Assembly (NCBI RefSeq): GCF_028712425.1
Contig: NZ_JAQTQD010000014.1
Span: forward strand, 1 to 64,000
Direction of reading: 5' to 3'
Length of the DNA: 64,000 nucleotides
From: Methanoregula sp.
GTDB taxonomy: Archaea; Halobacteriota; Methanomicrobia; Methanomicrobiales; Methanospirillaceae
Shown one piece after another: positions 52,276 through 61,829 of the stretch. A program made the position numbers and the translations under genes. Below the pieces are notes generated by a model. That model made no database searches. It was not told the DNA's origin and saw only the letters and a list, made by a program, of their open reading frames with translations. How positions within the stretch are numbered: position 1 is the first letter of the stretch; the number at the start of each line of letters is the position of its first letter.

Positions 52276-54619
52276 GCTCTATTCTATTTTTTCTCAAATA
52301 AATAAAGGTTTGCGCAGAATAACTGTTCTCCGAAACTCGGAAATCGCGATATCTCCGCAGTTTTTCGAGCGATTGCTTTGGGTCAGGGTAATGTAACTGT
52401 CAGACACCGGGCACACAATTGGATGATTTCTACGGTAATACCTGGCATTGATTTTTATAAATTCTGAAAAACAATTGCGTATAACACGGTTTTTTTCATT
52501 TTTACCCTTCCCGGATACCTATGGGAGTGGAGAAACGCCCACAGAATCGCGATATGACGTTTTCAGGGATGGCGGGAGGAGGAGGGACGCTACAGGAATA
52601 GCAAAAAGATAAAGGATCCTGACCGTAATCAAGAGAAACGTGGCAGATCAAGCGCAATGGATAACTGAATACTGATTATGGAGGATTATTCAGAAATAAA
52701 GAATGGAATGAGAAAGCGCGGATATTTTCGGAGCTTATGCAAATCCCCCGGGATTTTCATTAACTATCTCTGCAACAAGGGCTCATTACGCTCTCTGTAG
52801 AAACGTGGTGAGCCACAGTGAAGACCTTCGCGATAATAATCAACCAAGGATGCGATTCGTGTTAGATGCCGTGTTAATTGGATCTGGTAAATACTTGGGA
52901 GAAAACATTCTCACAATGTACTCAATTGCAATAGAAGAGTTACGTTCTCTCCCCTGAAGAGAGAGTCCGCCCATAGGTGTAAGCCCCCCTGACCTCTCTT
53001 TTCAATTTGAGGGCCCTGATACGGCCAGGTTTCATGATCCAATTGGTAAACTGACCATGAGGAGGAGAGGAATTCAGCTTTTTCGCGGGGCGAGAGTCAG
53101 TGGGCCTGAGCACCCGTTGCTCCAGATATTTCGCAAGGTTTTTCGTGGATTTTCCATCGTAGAAGATCACCACGGGTAGCGGGGCAGTGGGAAGTAATTA
53201 CGCTGATTCTCGTATGTGAACAGCCGGAATGGGCCATTTTTTCAGGAGGCCGTAATAATTTCACCAGGCTCCTGTCATGTAAAGGTCACTGGCAGGAAGA
53301 AACCAGGCAATTCAAATGAAGATTAGCTGGATTGCTAATTCAGAATGTCGCCGGCAAACGGGTACAGTTACACCAGCATCCAATCCATTCTAATTTGTAC
53401 GCTCCCTCACATAAACAGAATAAAAAATCTGTTCTGCAGGAAATCGCGAATGTTTTTCATACCATTTTAGGAGAGAATTTGTGAGATTGGAAAAATTTCC
53501 AAAAAAATCGTTTTTAATTAATAATTAAAGAGAAAAGAGGCCCAAATTGTTTCTATTATTCAATTTTCCCCGATGAGTATAAACAGGAAAATTCGCATAA
53601 CAAACGAATGAAATAATAAAAAATAATTCCCATTCTTCACTATTGTAGAGAGAGAATGTCACTCTTTGGAAAGTTATTATTTCATTATTGCATTTGTAAA
53701 AAATGCGATTCTGTCGTCATAAAATGCGTTACTTTGGAAAAAATTTGATTGGAAATTTGACGAATCCGTCGACCATACAAAAGAAATCTTCATCCAAGGG
53801 GCCCCATCTCCGCAAAAAAGAGGATGCGTTAACATTGAGACAAAACAGCGAAGGTGTGAAAGTCCGAACATTCAAAAAATTTTGTTTTTTTCAGGATTAT
53901 CATCAGTAATTGAAATGTAAAATAATTGGTGATTTCATTTTACGAAGTAATATTTACAAATTAGAAATATCATGAAAAATTTGTTTTTATGCCGTAAATT
54001 GGATTTCCACATATTGCTATTTTTGATCGTAATGGGATAACCAGGGATCCATCCTAGCCTGATACTCCCCCAAGCATTCTTTCATTAGACTCGAATGCTT
54101 CTGCCGTGAAAGCCCGCCTGTCCAACATCCCAATGATAGGAAACTGCCACGGGAAACTACAGCATTATGGCACCCAATCCACTCTGAAAATACGGATCAT
54201 GATGGCCTGTTCGGACCGATTTCAAGAGCGATCCTAATTGGTTTGCCCAAAACTATCAAGGATCAGGGCAACAATAAAAATCGCTAATTCAGACCCCAAT
54301 TCCTAAAAGGGAGACAGATTTTCAATATCACCATTCTGTTGGGAAAAAGTTACATCCTTATTATAAACCAAATGATGCTATACATAAGAGCTGATATTTG
54401 AGGAGAAATGACAGGTTGATCCGTGGAAAACAGTGCATACGAGAAACAATAGTCAGGGCATCGAACCTGAAGACATCCCGACACAGAGGAGGATGAAACA
54501 CCTGTTGATGAGCACGTGATCCCATCACATCCTCATCAATCAGATTCGGGTAAGGCAATCGCTGCAGGATTTGCGTATGAACAATTATATCCATTGGGAA
54601 CCATTGGTAATGTTTGAGT
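52276..54619. other. AT-rich gene-poor region (about 2.3 kb)
   Basis: No supported gene. A minus-strand frame at 52940-53173 (MVIFYDGKSTKNLAKYLEQR ...) and another near 54361-54594 are protein-like in part and might be remnants of transposases or other genes, but neither can be named. From about 53500 to 54000 the DNA is strongly AT-rich. I see no CRISPR array and no tRNA. Confidence 0.5.
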
Positions 54620-54976
54620 ATGAAAGAAGAAACCCAGATGCTGAATCCCCGCCAGGTTGCAGAGGTTCTTGGCGTCCACCAGAAAACCGTTCATCTCTGG
54701 CTCCGATCCGGAAAGCTCCAGGGAATCAAGATTTCCTACCGTGCTTGGAGAATACCACAATCGGCACTCGACTCCTTTCTTGCAACTCACAGCAATATCC
54801 GGGCACGGCAGCAGAAAGGCTCCATAGGAAACACCCCTCATGTGCAAGAAGCAGTTCCGGCCGGGAAACAAAGTAATCTCATCACCGATCACCAGGAAAA
54901 TACCGATACCTCGCCGCGATCCCGGATGAAACACTATATCCGGGATATCATGGGTGAGCAGGCACCAGAAGAATAA
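54620..54976 (+). CDS. Excisionase-like (MerR-type HTH) protein
   Basis: A 118-aa protein. The N-terminal domain MLNPRQVAEVLGVHQKTVHL then WLRSGKLQGIKISYRAWRIP is a MerR/Xis-like winged helix-turn-helix; RIPQSALDSFLATH ends it. The rest is a hydrophilic tail with a short final helix. Such domains control excision of integrated elements or act as small regulators. It lies 2.3 kb from the XerA-like gene. Start at the ATG in TTGAGTATGAAAG (54620). Confidence 0.8.
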   Translation: MKEETQMLNPRQVAEVLGVHQKTVHLWLRSGKLQGIKISYRAWRIPQSALDSFLATHSNIRARQQKGSIGNTPHVQEAVPAGKQSNLITDHQENTDTSPRSRMKHYIRDIMGEQAPEE

Positions 54977-55225
54977 TCACGTAAATACCGGATTCACCTA
55001 AAGAACACTGCTCTGGTACATGTATCTCGTGCCCCGCCACCATCTTTTTTCAGATGGTAACGGTTTTCCCTTTTTTCGTTTTTTATATTTTTTTACGTCG
55101 AAGAAATCAGGTATTCGCCCCCATAATATTTTTTAGAATAAACCACATACTGCTATACAGAAAAACAAGAATTGCTTCACTTCTTACAGGTTTAAATTTT
55201 CAACCACAGGAACAGGTGTTTGATC

Positions 55226-55942
55226 GTGGACGATAATGGCGAACAACAGGAGATCAACAAGTATAAAAAATTCAAAAAGGTTGATGGTGCAACCTACCGG
55301 AAAGTAAACCAGTTCCTGCGGAAGAGGACCTATATCACTGCAAGAGAGTGGGCGCTAGCGAGGTTGTGCACGGACTTCCGTACTTCCGGTGGTGCCGAGA
55401 TGACATTCATAGGAAGACACCTCCCCGAGCTTGTCCCTTTCATGGAGGACACCTATACGCCGCAGGCGGTGAACCAGGCACGGAACTCGTTCAAGCGCAA
55501 GGTGCGAAAAGCAAGCGCCACATTCTTTTACGGGGCAATGTGCGGCTTTTTCACCACCGATGAACTCGATGACCTCCTCTTTGAGGCAAGTGAGGTGTCC
55601 CGTTTCCTCCTTGAGGTTGAAGGAACAACCCTTGATATTGACGAAGAGATCGATATCGAAGACCGTATCACGAAAGTGATGCGGAGTGTTGGAGAAGCGG
55701 CAAAGACGGTCCTGAAAGCCCGCAGCGATGAGAAAACTGCCGAACAGACTCCTGCAGCGGCCACGGAGCTCCCACCCAGTGAAAATGAACAAAACACCGC
55801 GTCAACACCATCCCCTCAACAGGAGCCTGTCCCGGATAATTCTCTCACCCGGCAGGAGCCCGGAGAAGTGGTGCCGTTTGTTCCAATGCCCGTAGTTTCC
55901 CCGGCTAAGAACGACGAGAATTCGGAACGTGATAGTCTATGA
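55226..55942 (+). CDS. DUF5806-like archaeal protein
   Basis: A 238-aa protein with a conserved ~170-residue helical core: KYKKFKKVDGATYRKVNQFL, RTYITAREWALARLCTDFRT, TFIGRHLPELVPFMEDTYTP and ATFFYGAMCGFFTTDELDDL. I associate it with the DUF5806 family of haloarchaea and methanogens, from recall. The last 70 residues are Glu/Pro/Thr/Ser-rich and disordered. GTG at 55226 is chosen as start because AGGTG lies 7 nt before it. The stop overlaps the mobB start by 4 nt. Confidence 0.8.
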   Translation: MDDNGEQQEINKYKKFKKVDGATYRKVNQFLRKRTYITAREWALARLCTDFRTSGGAEMTFIGRHLPELVPFMEDTYTPQAVNQARNSFKRKVRKASATFFYGAMCGFFTTDELDDLLFEASEVSRFLLEVEGTTLDIDEEIDIEDRITKVMRSVGEAAKTVLKARSDEKTAEQTPAAATELPPSENEQNTASTPSPQQEPVPDNSLTRQEPGEVVPFVPMPVVSPAKNDENSERDSL

Positions 55943-56352
55943 AGATCATTCAGGTGGCTGGAAGGTCCAATTCCGGGAAAACGACCTTTATTGAAAAACT
56001 CATCCCGGAACTGAAGAAGATAGGCCCGGTGGGGGCAATTAAACATCTCGGGGATCACGAGTACCGCATCGAAGACGGCAAAGATACAACGCAATTTTTC
56101 CAGGCCGGCGCAGATATCACAACGGGTATAGATTCAGATAAGTCCGTCTGCACGATGCACCATACAGACCTGGATACTATCCTGAAAATGTATGCCGATC
56201 ACGGGATCCGTTTCGTCGTGATTGAGGGATACAAACAGCGGTCCTATGCAAAGATTGTGATCGGCTCCCTAGAGATCGATCACTGTGTCCTGAAAGATCC
56301 CACACCGGAAGACGTAATCGGGGCACTCCACCTTTTTGACGATTATAAATAG
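55939..56352 (+). CDS. mobB: Molybdopterin-guanine dinucleotide biosynthesis protein MobB
   Basis: GTP-binding accessory protein for the molybdenum or tungsten cofactor. 137 aa. Walker A at the start: MKIIQVAGRSNSGKTTFIEK; then GPVGAIKHLGDHEYRIEDGK (MobB signature region) and FVVIEGYKQRSYAKIVIG. It is coupled to the DUF5806-like gene, and 26 nt separate it from glmM. Methanogens use this cofactor in formylmethanofuran and formate dehydrogenases. Confidence 0.92.
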   Translation: MKIIQVAGRSNSGKTTFIEKLIPELKKIGPVGAIKHLGDHEYRIEDGKDTTQFFQAGADITTGIDSDKSVCTMHHTDLDTILKMYADHGIRFVVIEGYKQRSYAKIVIGSLEIDHCVLKDPTPEDVIGALHLFDDYK

Positions 56353-56378
56353 GGATACGACACCATGTGGTATGGAAT

Positions 56379-57755
56379 ATGCCAGTAAAGAAGATGCAGA
56401 AGCGGTTATTCGGGACCAATGGCGTAAGAGGAGTCGTGGGAAAAGATCTCACTCCCGAACTGGTCATGGTGATCGGACAGTCACTCGGGTCCATGAGAAA
56501 AGGCCGGATCGCAGTAGGACGTGACACAAGGACTTCCGGGGAGATGTTTATCAGGGCGCTCAAAGCAGGACTCCTCTCCGTTGGGTGTGATGTTGTCGAT
56601 TGCGGGGTCCTCCCAACACCGGCACTGCAGTATATCATAAAAGAGGAGTTTGCAGCAGGCGCCATGATAACAGCTTCCCATAATCCACCGGAGTACAATG
56701 GCGTGAAGATCATCGAGCCCGACGGCACGGAGATGGGCGACGAGGAGACCGTAAAGCTCGAAGAGAAGATTTTCAGCCGGGCATTTACCGTTGAGCCCTG
56801 GGACCGGACCGGGAAAGAGACACAGGGGTATGAACTTCTTACAACCTATATCACGGCGACAACAAGAGCGTTTCCCGAAAAACTTGGAAATGGGATGACT
56901 GTTGTTGTGGATCCTGGCTCGGGTCCGGCATGCCTTACCACCCCGAGGATCCTGACTGATCTGGGGTGCAGGGTCCTGACCATCAATGCGATCATGGACG
57001 GGACATTTCCCGGGAGGTTGCCGGAACCTTCTGTGGAAGGCCTGAAGAATTGTGCTGCGCTGGTCACGGGGAGCGGTGCTGCATTTGGTGTAGCGCATGA
57101 CGGCGATGCAGACAGGGCCGTCTTCATTGATGAGAAAGGTCGGTTTGTCGAAGAGAACCTGCAGTTTGCCCTCATCGCACGGCACATCTGCCGCCAGAAG
57201 AAGGGGATCGTTGTCACTCCGGTCAGCACCGGGCAGGTTGCAGAGGACGTGATAAAAAAGGAGCAATCATCCGTCGAATACACGCCTGTCGGGAGCATCT
57301 ACGTTGCACGGACCATGCGCTCTCTCATAGACCAGGGTAAGCCCGTCATTTTCGGGGGCGAAGGGAATGGCGGATTGATCTTTCCGGAACACCAGTTCTG
57401 CCGCGATGGTGGGATGACTGCGGCGATGATGGTCTCCATTCTGGCATCCACCGGGAAAAAACTCTCCGAGCTTGTTGACGAACTTCCACCCCGCACCATT
57501 ATCAAGGAAAAGATAGTAACGCAAAAAGGCGCGGAGATTATCGCGAACCTGAAGAGTGCCTATTCCTCCCTGAAACCCGATGAAACCGATGGTGTGAAGA
57601 TCTTCCGTAATGAATCATGGGCGCTCATCCGCGCTTCCGGAACCGAACCGATTATACGGGTAATCATTGATTCCCCATCACCTGAAGACGGACAGGCGTT
57701 TCATACAGAGATCATGAACAAAATTCGCACGGTTGTTAATTATGGGGGGCCTTGA
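56379..57755 (+). CDS. glmM: Phosphoglucosamine mutase-like phosphohexomutase
   Basis: Converts glucosamine-6-phosphate to glucosamine-1-phosphate, or an equivalent hexose pair, in nucleotide-sugar synthesis. 458 aa. RLFGTNGVRGVVGKDLTPEL opening; the catalytic Ser loop AMITASHNPPEYNGVK; the metal loop HDGDADRAVFIDEKG; the sugar loop GGEGNGGLIFPEH; the C-terminal phosphate-binding RASGTEPIIRV. Start codon uncertain between 56379 and 56394; GTG at 56367 also possible. Archaeal homologues may prefer other hexoses. Confidence 0.93.
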   Translation: MPVKKMQKRLFGTNGVRGVVGKDLTPELVMVIGQSLGSMRKGRIAVGRDTRTSGEMFIRALKAGLLSVGCDVVDCGVLPTPALQYIIKEEFAAGAMITASHNPPEYNGVKIIEPDGTEMGDEETVKLEEKIFSRAFTVEPWDRTGKETQGYELLTTYITATTRAFPEKLGNGMTVVVDPGSGPACLTTPRILTDLGCRVLTINAIMDGTFPGRLPEPSVEGLKNCAALVTGSGAAFGVAHDGDADRAVFIDEKGRFVEENLQFALIARHICRQKKGIVVTPVSTGQVAEDVIKKEQSSVEYTPVGSIYVARTMRSLIDQGKPVIFGGEGNGGLIFPEHQFCRDGGMTAAMMVSILASTGKKLSELVDELPPRTIIKEKIVTQKGAEIIANLKSAYSSLKPDETDGVKIFRNESWALIRASGTEPIIRVIIDSPSPEDGQAFHTEIMNKIRTVVNYGGP

Positions 57756-57975
57756 GGCCTCCCTTCATCAAGAGTCATGACCGCGGTGGAAAACGGTCCC
57801 CAGTGCCAGAGTTTGCCAAATCAATGACAGTACATCTCGTTTTAAGCAAAATACTCAATTTTGAAGCCGATAATACAAAAATAATCAAAAATCAAGCGAA
57901 TACATTTTCGAAATTATTATAAAGGCGTTAGTCAAATTCAGATCACCGATCATCCGACGGTACGTGTGATGAGCC
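57756..57975. promoter_or_regulatory. Spacer with terminator-like hairpin and promoter
   Basis: A hairpin, GGGGGCC-TTGA-GGCCTCC, straddles the glmM stop (about 57745-57764). Further on, AATTATTATAAAGG near 57914-57924 resembles an archaeal TATA box about 50 nt before the next start codon. Confidence 0.4.
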
Positions 57976-60900
57976 ATGGTTCAGACCATCGATATACTGC
58001 ATAATATCAAAAACGGTCTTTCCGAAGAAGACTGGAAGGTGCTGGAACCGGTTATCGCAGTACTTGATGATCCACAGAACCGGCGGGCACGAAAAAACCT
58101 TGTAACAGATCTCAACAAGCTGATCCTTGATACCTCAATCCGGGAGAATAGACCCTCGCTTCCTGCGGCCCTGCAGGAAATCGAGCGAAATGACAATGAA
58201 GAACTCTTCTCACGGATAATCAGGCAGTATATTGTGACAAAAGATCGTCGCTGGCTGGAGATGGTTTTCCTCCTGTCCGACAAAATCAGCAAGAAAAGCA
58301 ATCAGTCCCGGCTGTTTGCTATGCTTGCCCGTGACCTGATCGACGCAGGGGTTTCCGATTCTGCTCCTGACCTGATCGACCAGGGACTCCTCCTTCTTGA
58401 CCGTATCAGTTTCCGGAAATACCGGTCAGATATTATGATCGACATTATCCCGCTCCTGATCGTCTGGGCGATAACAACACGCAGCCAGAACCTGCTTCGT
58501 AAGTCGCTCATTCTTATCGAAGAGATAGGGGATATCTCCAAAAGGGCAGTATTACATGCAGAACTCGCTAAAGCTCTGGCCACCGTTGCAATTCTCGAGA
58601 AGGACCGGTCCCTGTTCCTGGACAGCATCCGCAGTGCAACAGACATCCACCAGAAAATCCGAAGACAGAATTGTATTTCCGAGATTATTGGAAAAGGTGC
58701 AAAGACGATTTTTGGCAAGGATATGGCGGATGTCCCCCAGTTCCTCGAGCAATTCTCCGACGTCGCACAAGATGCATTCCTTGAGATTGTGAGCGCTTTA
58801 ACGGAACAGCTGCTTGAGCGCGTCAAGGACAAACAACAGATCATTGTAATTCTCCAGAAGTTATGCCACGATAAACCGGAAGTAACAGGAACTCTGGTTA
58901 TCGATTTACTGAAAAAGGCGGAGCGCTCCGGTGACCAGTGGTTCCTGTCTACGGCAATGGACCTTCATCAGCACATATCTGACAAAGAAGATTTCCCCAT
59001 CCGGGAGATGGTCCATGCGGGAGTCGCTGTAGCAAACAACTCAAATGACATGCAGGTGCTCACAGAACTCATTCCGATTCTTGAGCACCATTGCAATCCG
59101 ACCATCCTGTCGAGAATCTATCTCCAGTTCTCCCAGATTATGCTGGCATCGGGCAATTTCAGCTACGCACTGGGGATTTTCGGGAAGATTAACCATGAAA
59201 TAGAAAATGCAGTGCATTACACGGACTGTCTCACCAAGCTGTTGAGGGAGGGGGTGCTCAACGACAGCATCCCCCTGATCCATAACAACATTCTCACAAA
59301 GCTGCACCCTGATGTCGTCAATACTGCGGTATACCGGGCCACGATTGAGCTGAGCAAGGAATCCAGTTACCACGACATGATCCTCCATATACTTTCGATC
59401 CGGAACCTCATCCTGCTCCACCCAAAACAGGACCACCTGATTCTGGAAAGCATTACCCTTCTTGTTGACAGGGGATTTCTGGACTCCCATGACTCGGGGA
59501 TCCTCATCCGGTTTGCAGAATCGATCCGGGATCAGGCGCTCAAGGAACGCGCAATAGCAAACATCGTTATCAAGATTGCAAAGATCGGCGTGAAGATCAA
59601 GAACCGTGACTTTCTCCAGAGGGCTGTTGGGCTGACCTGCGAGATTGAGGGACAGAATACCCGCTCTGCAACCCTGAGCAGCATCATCGACGAGGCGTCT
59701 ATCCTCGCAGCCCAGCAGGGTGACCTTGACCTGCTGCTCAGGATGAAGGCATGGAGCAACTCCCTTCTTGAAAAAGACCTGGTGTCCTATGCAATGGCCA
59801 ATATCATCGACGGAGTGATAAAATACGCCATTGACAGACAATCCTGCGAAGCACTGGAAGAAGCGTATCTCATCGCAGGTGAGATAAACGATCCCTCATT
59901 AAAAGGTCAGTTATTCGAACGCATCGCAGAATGTTTTGTGAAGATAGGATGTGCCCTCTTAAACGATCCCGCGTTTGCCTCCTCATCAAAAGAGTTCGCG
60001 GTGAAATATTCAGCGTTTGTCCGTGCAAGGGAAATCATCAGGAACCATGTAAAACCGCAGCAGGCATCGCTAAAAATCGCCGGGATAATCGACATCATCA
60101 TTTCCTCATCTAAAACAAGCTCAAGCCTGGACTATATCATACCACTTGCCCTTTTCGCAACTGAGATAGAAAACACCTTTGAACGCGATGCCATGATGTC
60201 GCGGATTGTCTCAAACCTGAACGAAGAGATTGCCTATCCGAATTCTACAGACCCGTACGAGACGATGGCATTTCTCCTGAGGAGGAATGAGATCGCTGAT
60301 TCGAGCCCGGAAGTCATAGCACTGATTCACAAGATCCTCTTTCTGATATTTGATCCCTATGTCAGACTCACAGGATTATGCGATTTGGCCGATTTGTTCA
60401 CGCGGTTACACAAAACTGAAGATTCGCGCCATGTCCTTGAAGAGGTGGAGAAGGATCTGGAGATTCTCGATTCCGGGTATCATAAAGTCCTTGTCCTCTC
60501 ATACCTTGCGTCTTCCTACAGTCAAATTGATATGGAGATTGCGGAAAAGAACCTTGCACGCGCAATACAACATCTGGATGACACCGAATTTGACAAGGAC
60601 GCACATGCCCGAAGGCAAGTCATAAAAACGATCGTCCGGTTCAACACAATCCACCCGGAGGCCCGTTGGTCCACTACCGCGTTACAAATCGCAGAGAAGA
60701 TCAGGGACCCGGCCGAGTATGCAGACTCCCTGCTCTCAATATATCGTATGATCCGCTTGGACAAAGTAAAGCGCAGGGACCTGATACTGGCAATGGAAGC
60801 AGCGGCTGATAAAGTCATCACCCCGTACGAGAAGGCTTCGGTACTCCTCTCCATTGTCCGGCTGACCCTGCAAAACGCGGATGAGGAACTGACGCTCAAA

Positions 60901-61536
60901 CTCCTGAAAAAAGCAGAATTGCTCACAAAGAAGATCAACATCCCGTCAATAGCAGACACCCTCAAGAATACTATCGCTGATATCTATAGAGGGCTGCATG
61001 AACAGTCGCACGACAGGAAAATGTGTGATCTTGCCATCCAGGTGATAAAAACAATCGATGCTGATGAGATCCGGCTCCTTCGCCTTGAACAGATGGGATA
61101 TACGGAGATGTATGAGATCACGCCACAGTTTGTGAAGATCAAGTCGGTTTCAGAGAGAATGATAAAAGAAGGTGTTCACCCGAACTCAGTTACAACGCTG
61201 GAGAGACTGGTCAGGGCTGTGGCAGACCGGGGAAAGGAGGCGACATTTTTCTGTTACCTTTCCGTTTATTTCAAAAAGGAGGGGCAGGATAAATTGTCCC
61301 GGAAGATGCTCCAGAATTCCATCAAAGAGGCACGGATCATCCGCCCGTTATCACGGAGAGCTTTTGTCATGTGTGATATCGCGCTGAAGATCTTTGCTGC
61401 TGGCTGCGAACATTCCGCGCAGGAGATCCTTGACTATGCAATCGATGCGGCAACAAATATCCGGCAGTCGACGTTAAGAGATGAGGTCTTCGAAGAACTG
61501 GGCCTTGCTATTAAAATTATGCAGAGGATGCGATGA
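57976..61536 (+). CDS. Giant helical-repeat (solenoid) protein, 1186 aa
   Basis: A long soluble protein predicted, by eye, to be all alpha-helical with no membrane segments. Units of roughly 40-45 residues repeat, with the pattern A..I...I..-LA.+G then a second amphipathic helix: examples are RAVLHAELAKALATVAILEK, RQNCISEIIGKGAKTIFGKD, RAIANIVIKIAKIGVKIKNR, KGQLFERIAECFVKIGCALL and KVLVLSYLASSYSQIDMEIA. This suggests a TPR- or HEAT-like scaffold, not a named family. The stop overlaps the acylphosphatase gene (ATGA), so both are translated together. Function unknown. Confidence 0.85.
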   Translation: MVQTIDILHNIKNGLSEEDWKVLEPVIAVLDDPQNRRARKNLVTDLNKLILDTSIRENRPSLPAALQEIERNDNEELFSRIIRQYIVTKDRRWLEMVFLLSDKISKKSNQSRLFAMLARDLIDAGVSDSAPDLIDQGLLLLDRISFRKYRSDIMIDIIPLLIVWAITTRSQNLLRKSLILIEEIGDISKRAVLHAELAKALATVAILEKDRSLFLDSIRSATDIHQKIRRQNCISEIIGKGAKTIFGKDMADVPQFLEQFSDVAQDAFLEIVSALTEQLLERVKDKQQIIVILQKLCHDKPEVTGTLVIDLLKKAERSGDQWFLSTAMDLHQHISDKEDFPIREMVHAGVAVANNSNDMQVLTELIPILEHHCNPTILSRIYLQFSQIMLASGNFSYALGIFGKINHEIENAVHYTDCLTKLLREGVLNDSIPLIHNNILTKLHPDVVNTAVYRATIELSKESSYHDMILHILSIRNLILLHPKQDHLILESITLLVDRGFLDSHDSGILIRFAESIRDQALKERAIANIVIKIAKIGVKIKNRDFLQRAVGLTCEIEGQNTRSATLSSIIDEASILAAQQGDLDLLLRMKAWSNSLLEKDLVSYAMANIIDGVIKYAIDRQSCEALEEAYLIAGEINDPSLKGQLFERIAECFVKIGCALLNDPAFASSSKEFAVKYSAFVRAREIIRNHVKPQQASLKIAGIIDIIISSSKTSSSLDYIIPLALFATEIENTFERDAMMSRIVSNLNEEIAYPNSTDPYETMAFLLRRNEIADSSPEVIALIHKILFLIFDPYVRLTGLCDLADLFTRLHKTEDSRHVLEEVEKDLEILDSGYHKVLVLSYLASSYSQIDMEIAEKNLARAIQHLDDTEFDKDAHARRQVIKTIVRFNTIHPEARWSTTALQIAEKIRDPAEYADSLLSIYRMIRLDKVKRRDLILAMEAAADKVITPYEKASVLLSIVRLTLQNADEELTLKLLKKAELLTKKINIPSIADTLKNTIADIYRGLHEQSHDRKMCDLAIQVIKTIDADEIRLLRLEQMGYTEMYEITPQFVKIKSVSERMIKEGVHPNSVTTLERLVRAVADRGKEATFFCYLSVYFKKEGQDKLSRKMLQNSIKEARIIRPLSRRAFVMCDIALKIFAAGCEHSAQEILDYAIDAATNIRQSTLRDEVFEELGLAIKIMQRMR

Positions 61537-61829
61537 TGCAGACACTCCGGATAATCATCACCGGCAGGGTCCAGAAAGTCGGTTTTCGGGCATGCATCCG
61601 GAAAATTGCTTCAGACCTGAATATCGCGGGAACTGTCGTTAATCTCGAAGACGGGAAGGTGCAGGTATATGCAACGGGGGAGGCGATAATCCTTGAAAAA
61701 TTCACCTCCATGGTGTACAGCTGCCCGCGGGCGGTGATACGGGATCTCCAGGTCACGGAAATGCCACTTACAACATTCGATGGTTTCTCCGTTCTGAAAC
61801 TGGAAAACAGGATCAATACAGAATTTTAA
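61533..61829 (+). CDS. acyP: Acylphosphatase
   Basis: Small enzyme that hydrolyses carboxyl-phosphate bonds. 98 aa. The motif TGRVQKVGFRACIRKIASDL contains the catalytic Arg, and IAGTVVNLEDGKVQVYATGE the catalytic Asn. It overlaps the upstream 1186-aa gene by 4 nt and its 3' end overlaps the convergent cas1-like gene by 17 nt. The second ATG (61536) gives an equivalent start. Confidence 0.93.
   Translation: MMQTLRIIITGRVQKVGFRACIRKIASDLNIAGTVVNLEDGKVQVYATGEAIILEKFTSMVYSCPRAVIRDLQVTEMPLTTFDGFSVLKLENRINTEF

Noticed and set aside
52940-53173. Possible transposase fragment (MVIFYDGKSTKNLAKYLEQR ...)
   Set aside because: Suggestive pattern only; no catalytic residues or flanking inverted repeats could be identified.
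53500-54000. AT-rich stretch as replication origin
   Set aside because: No Orc1/Cdc6 gene is in the window and no origin-recognition-box-like repeats were found.
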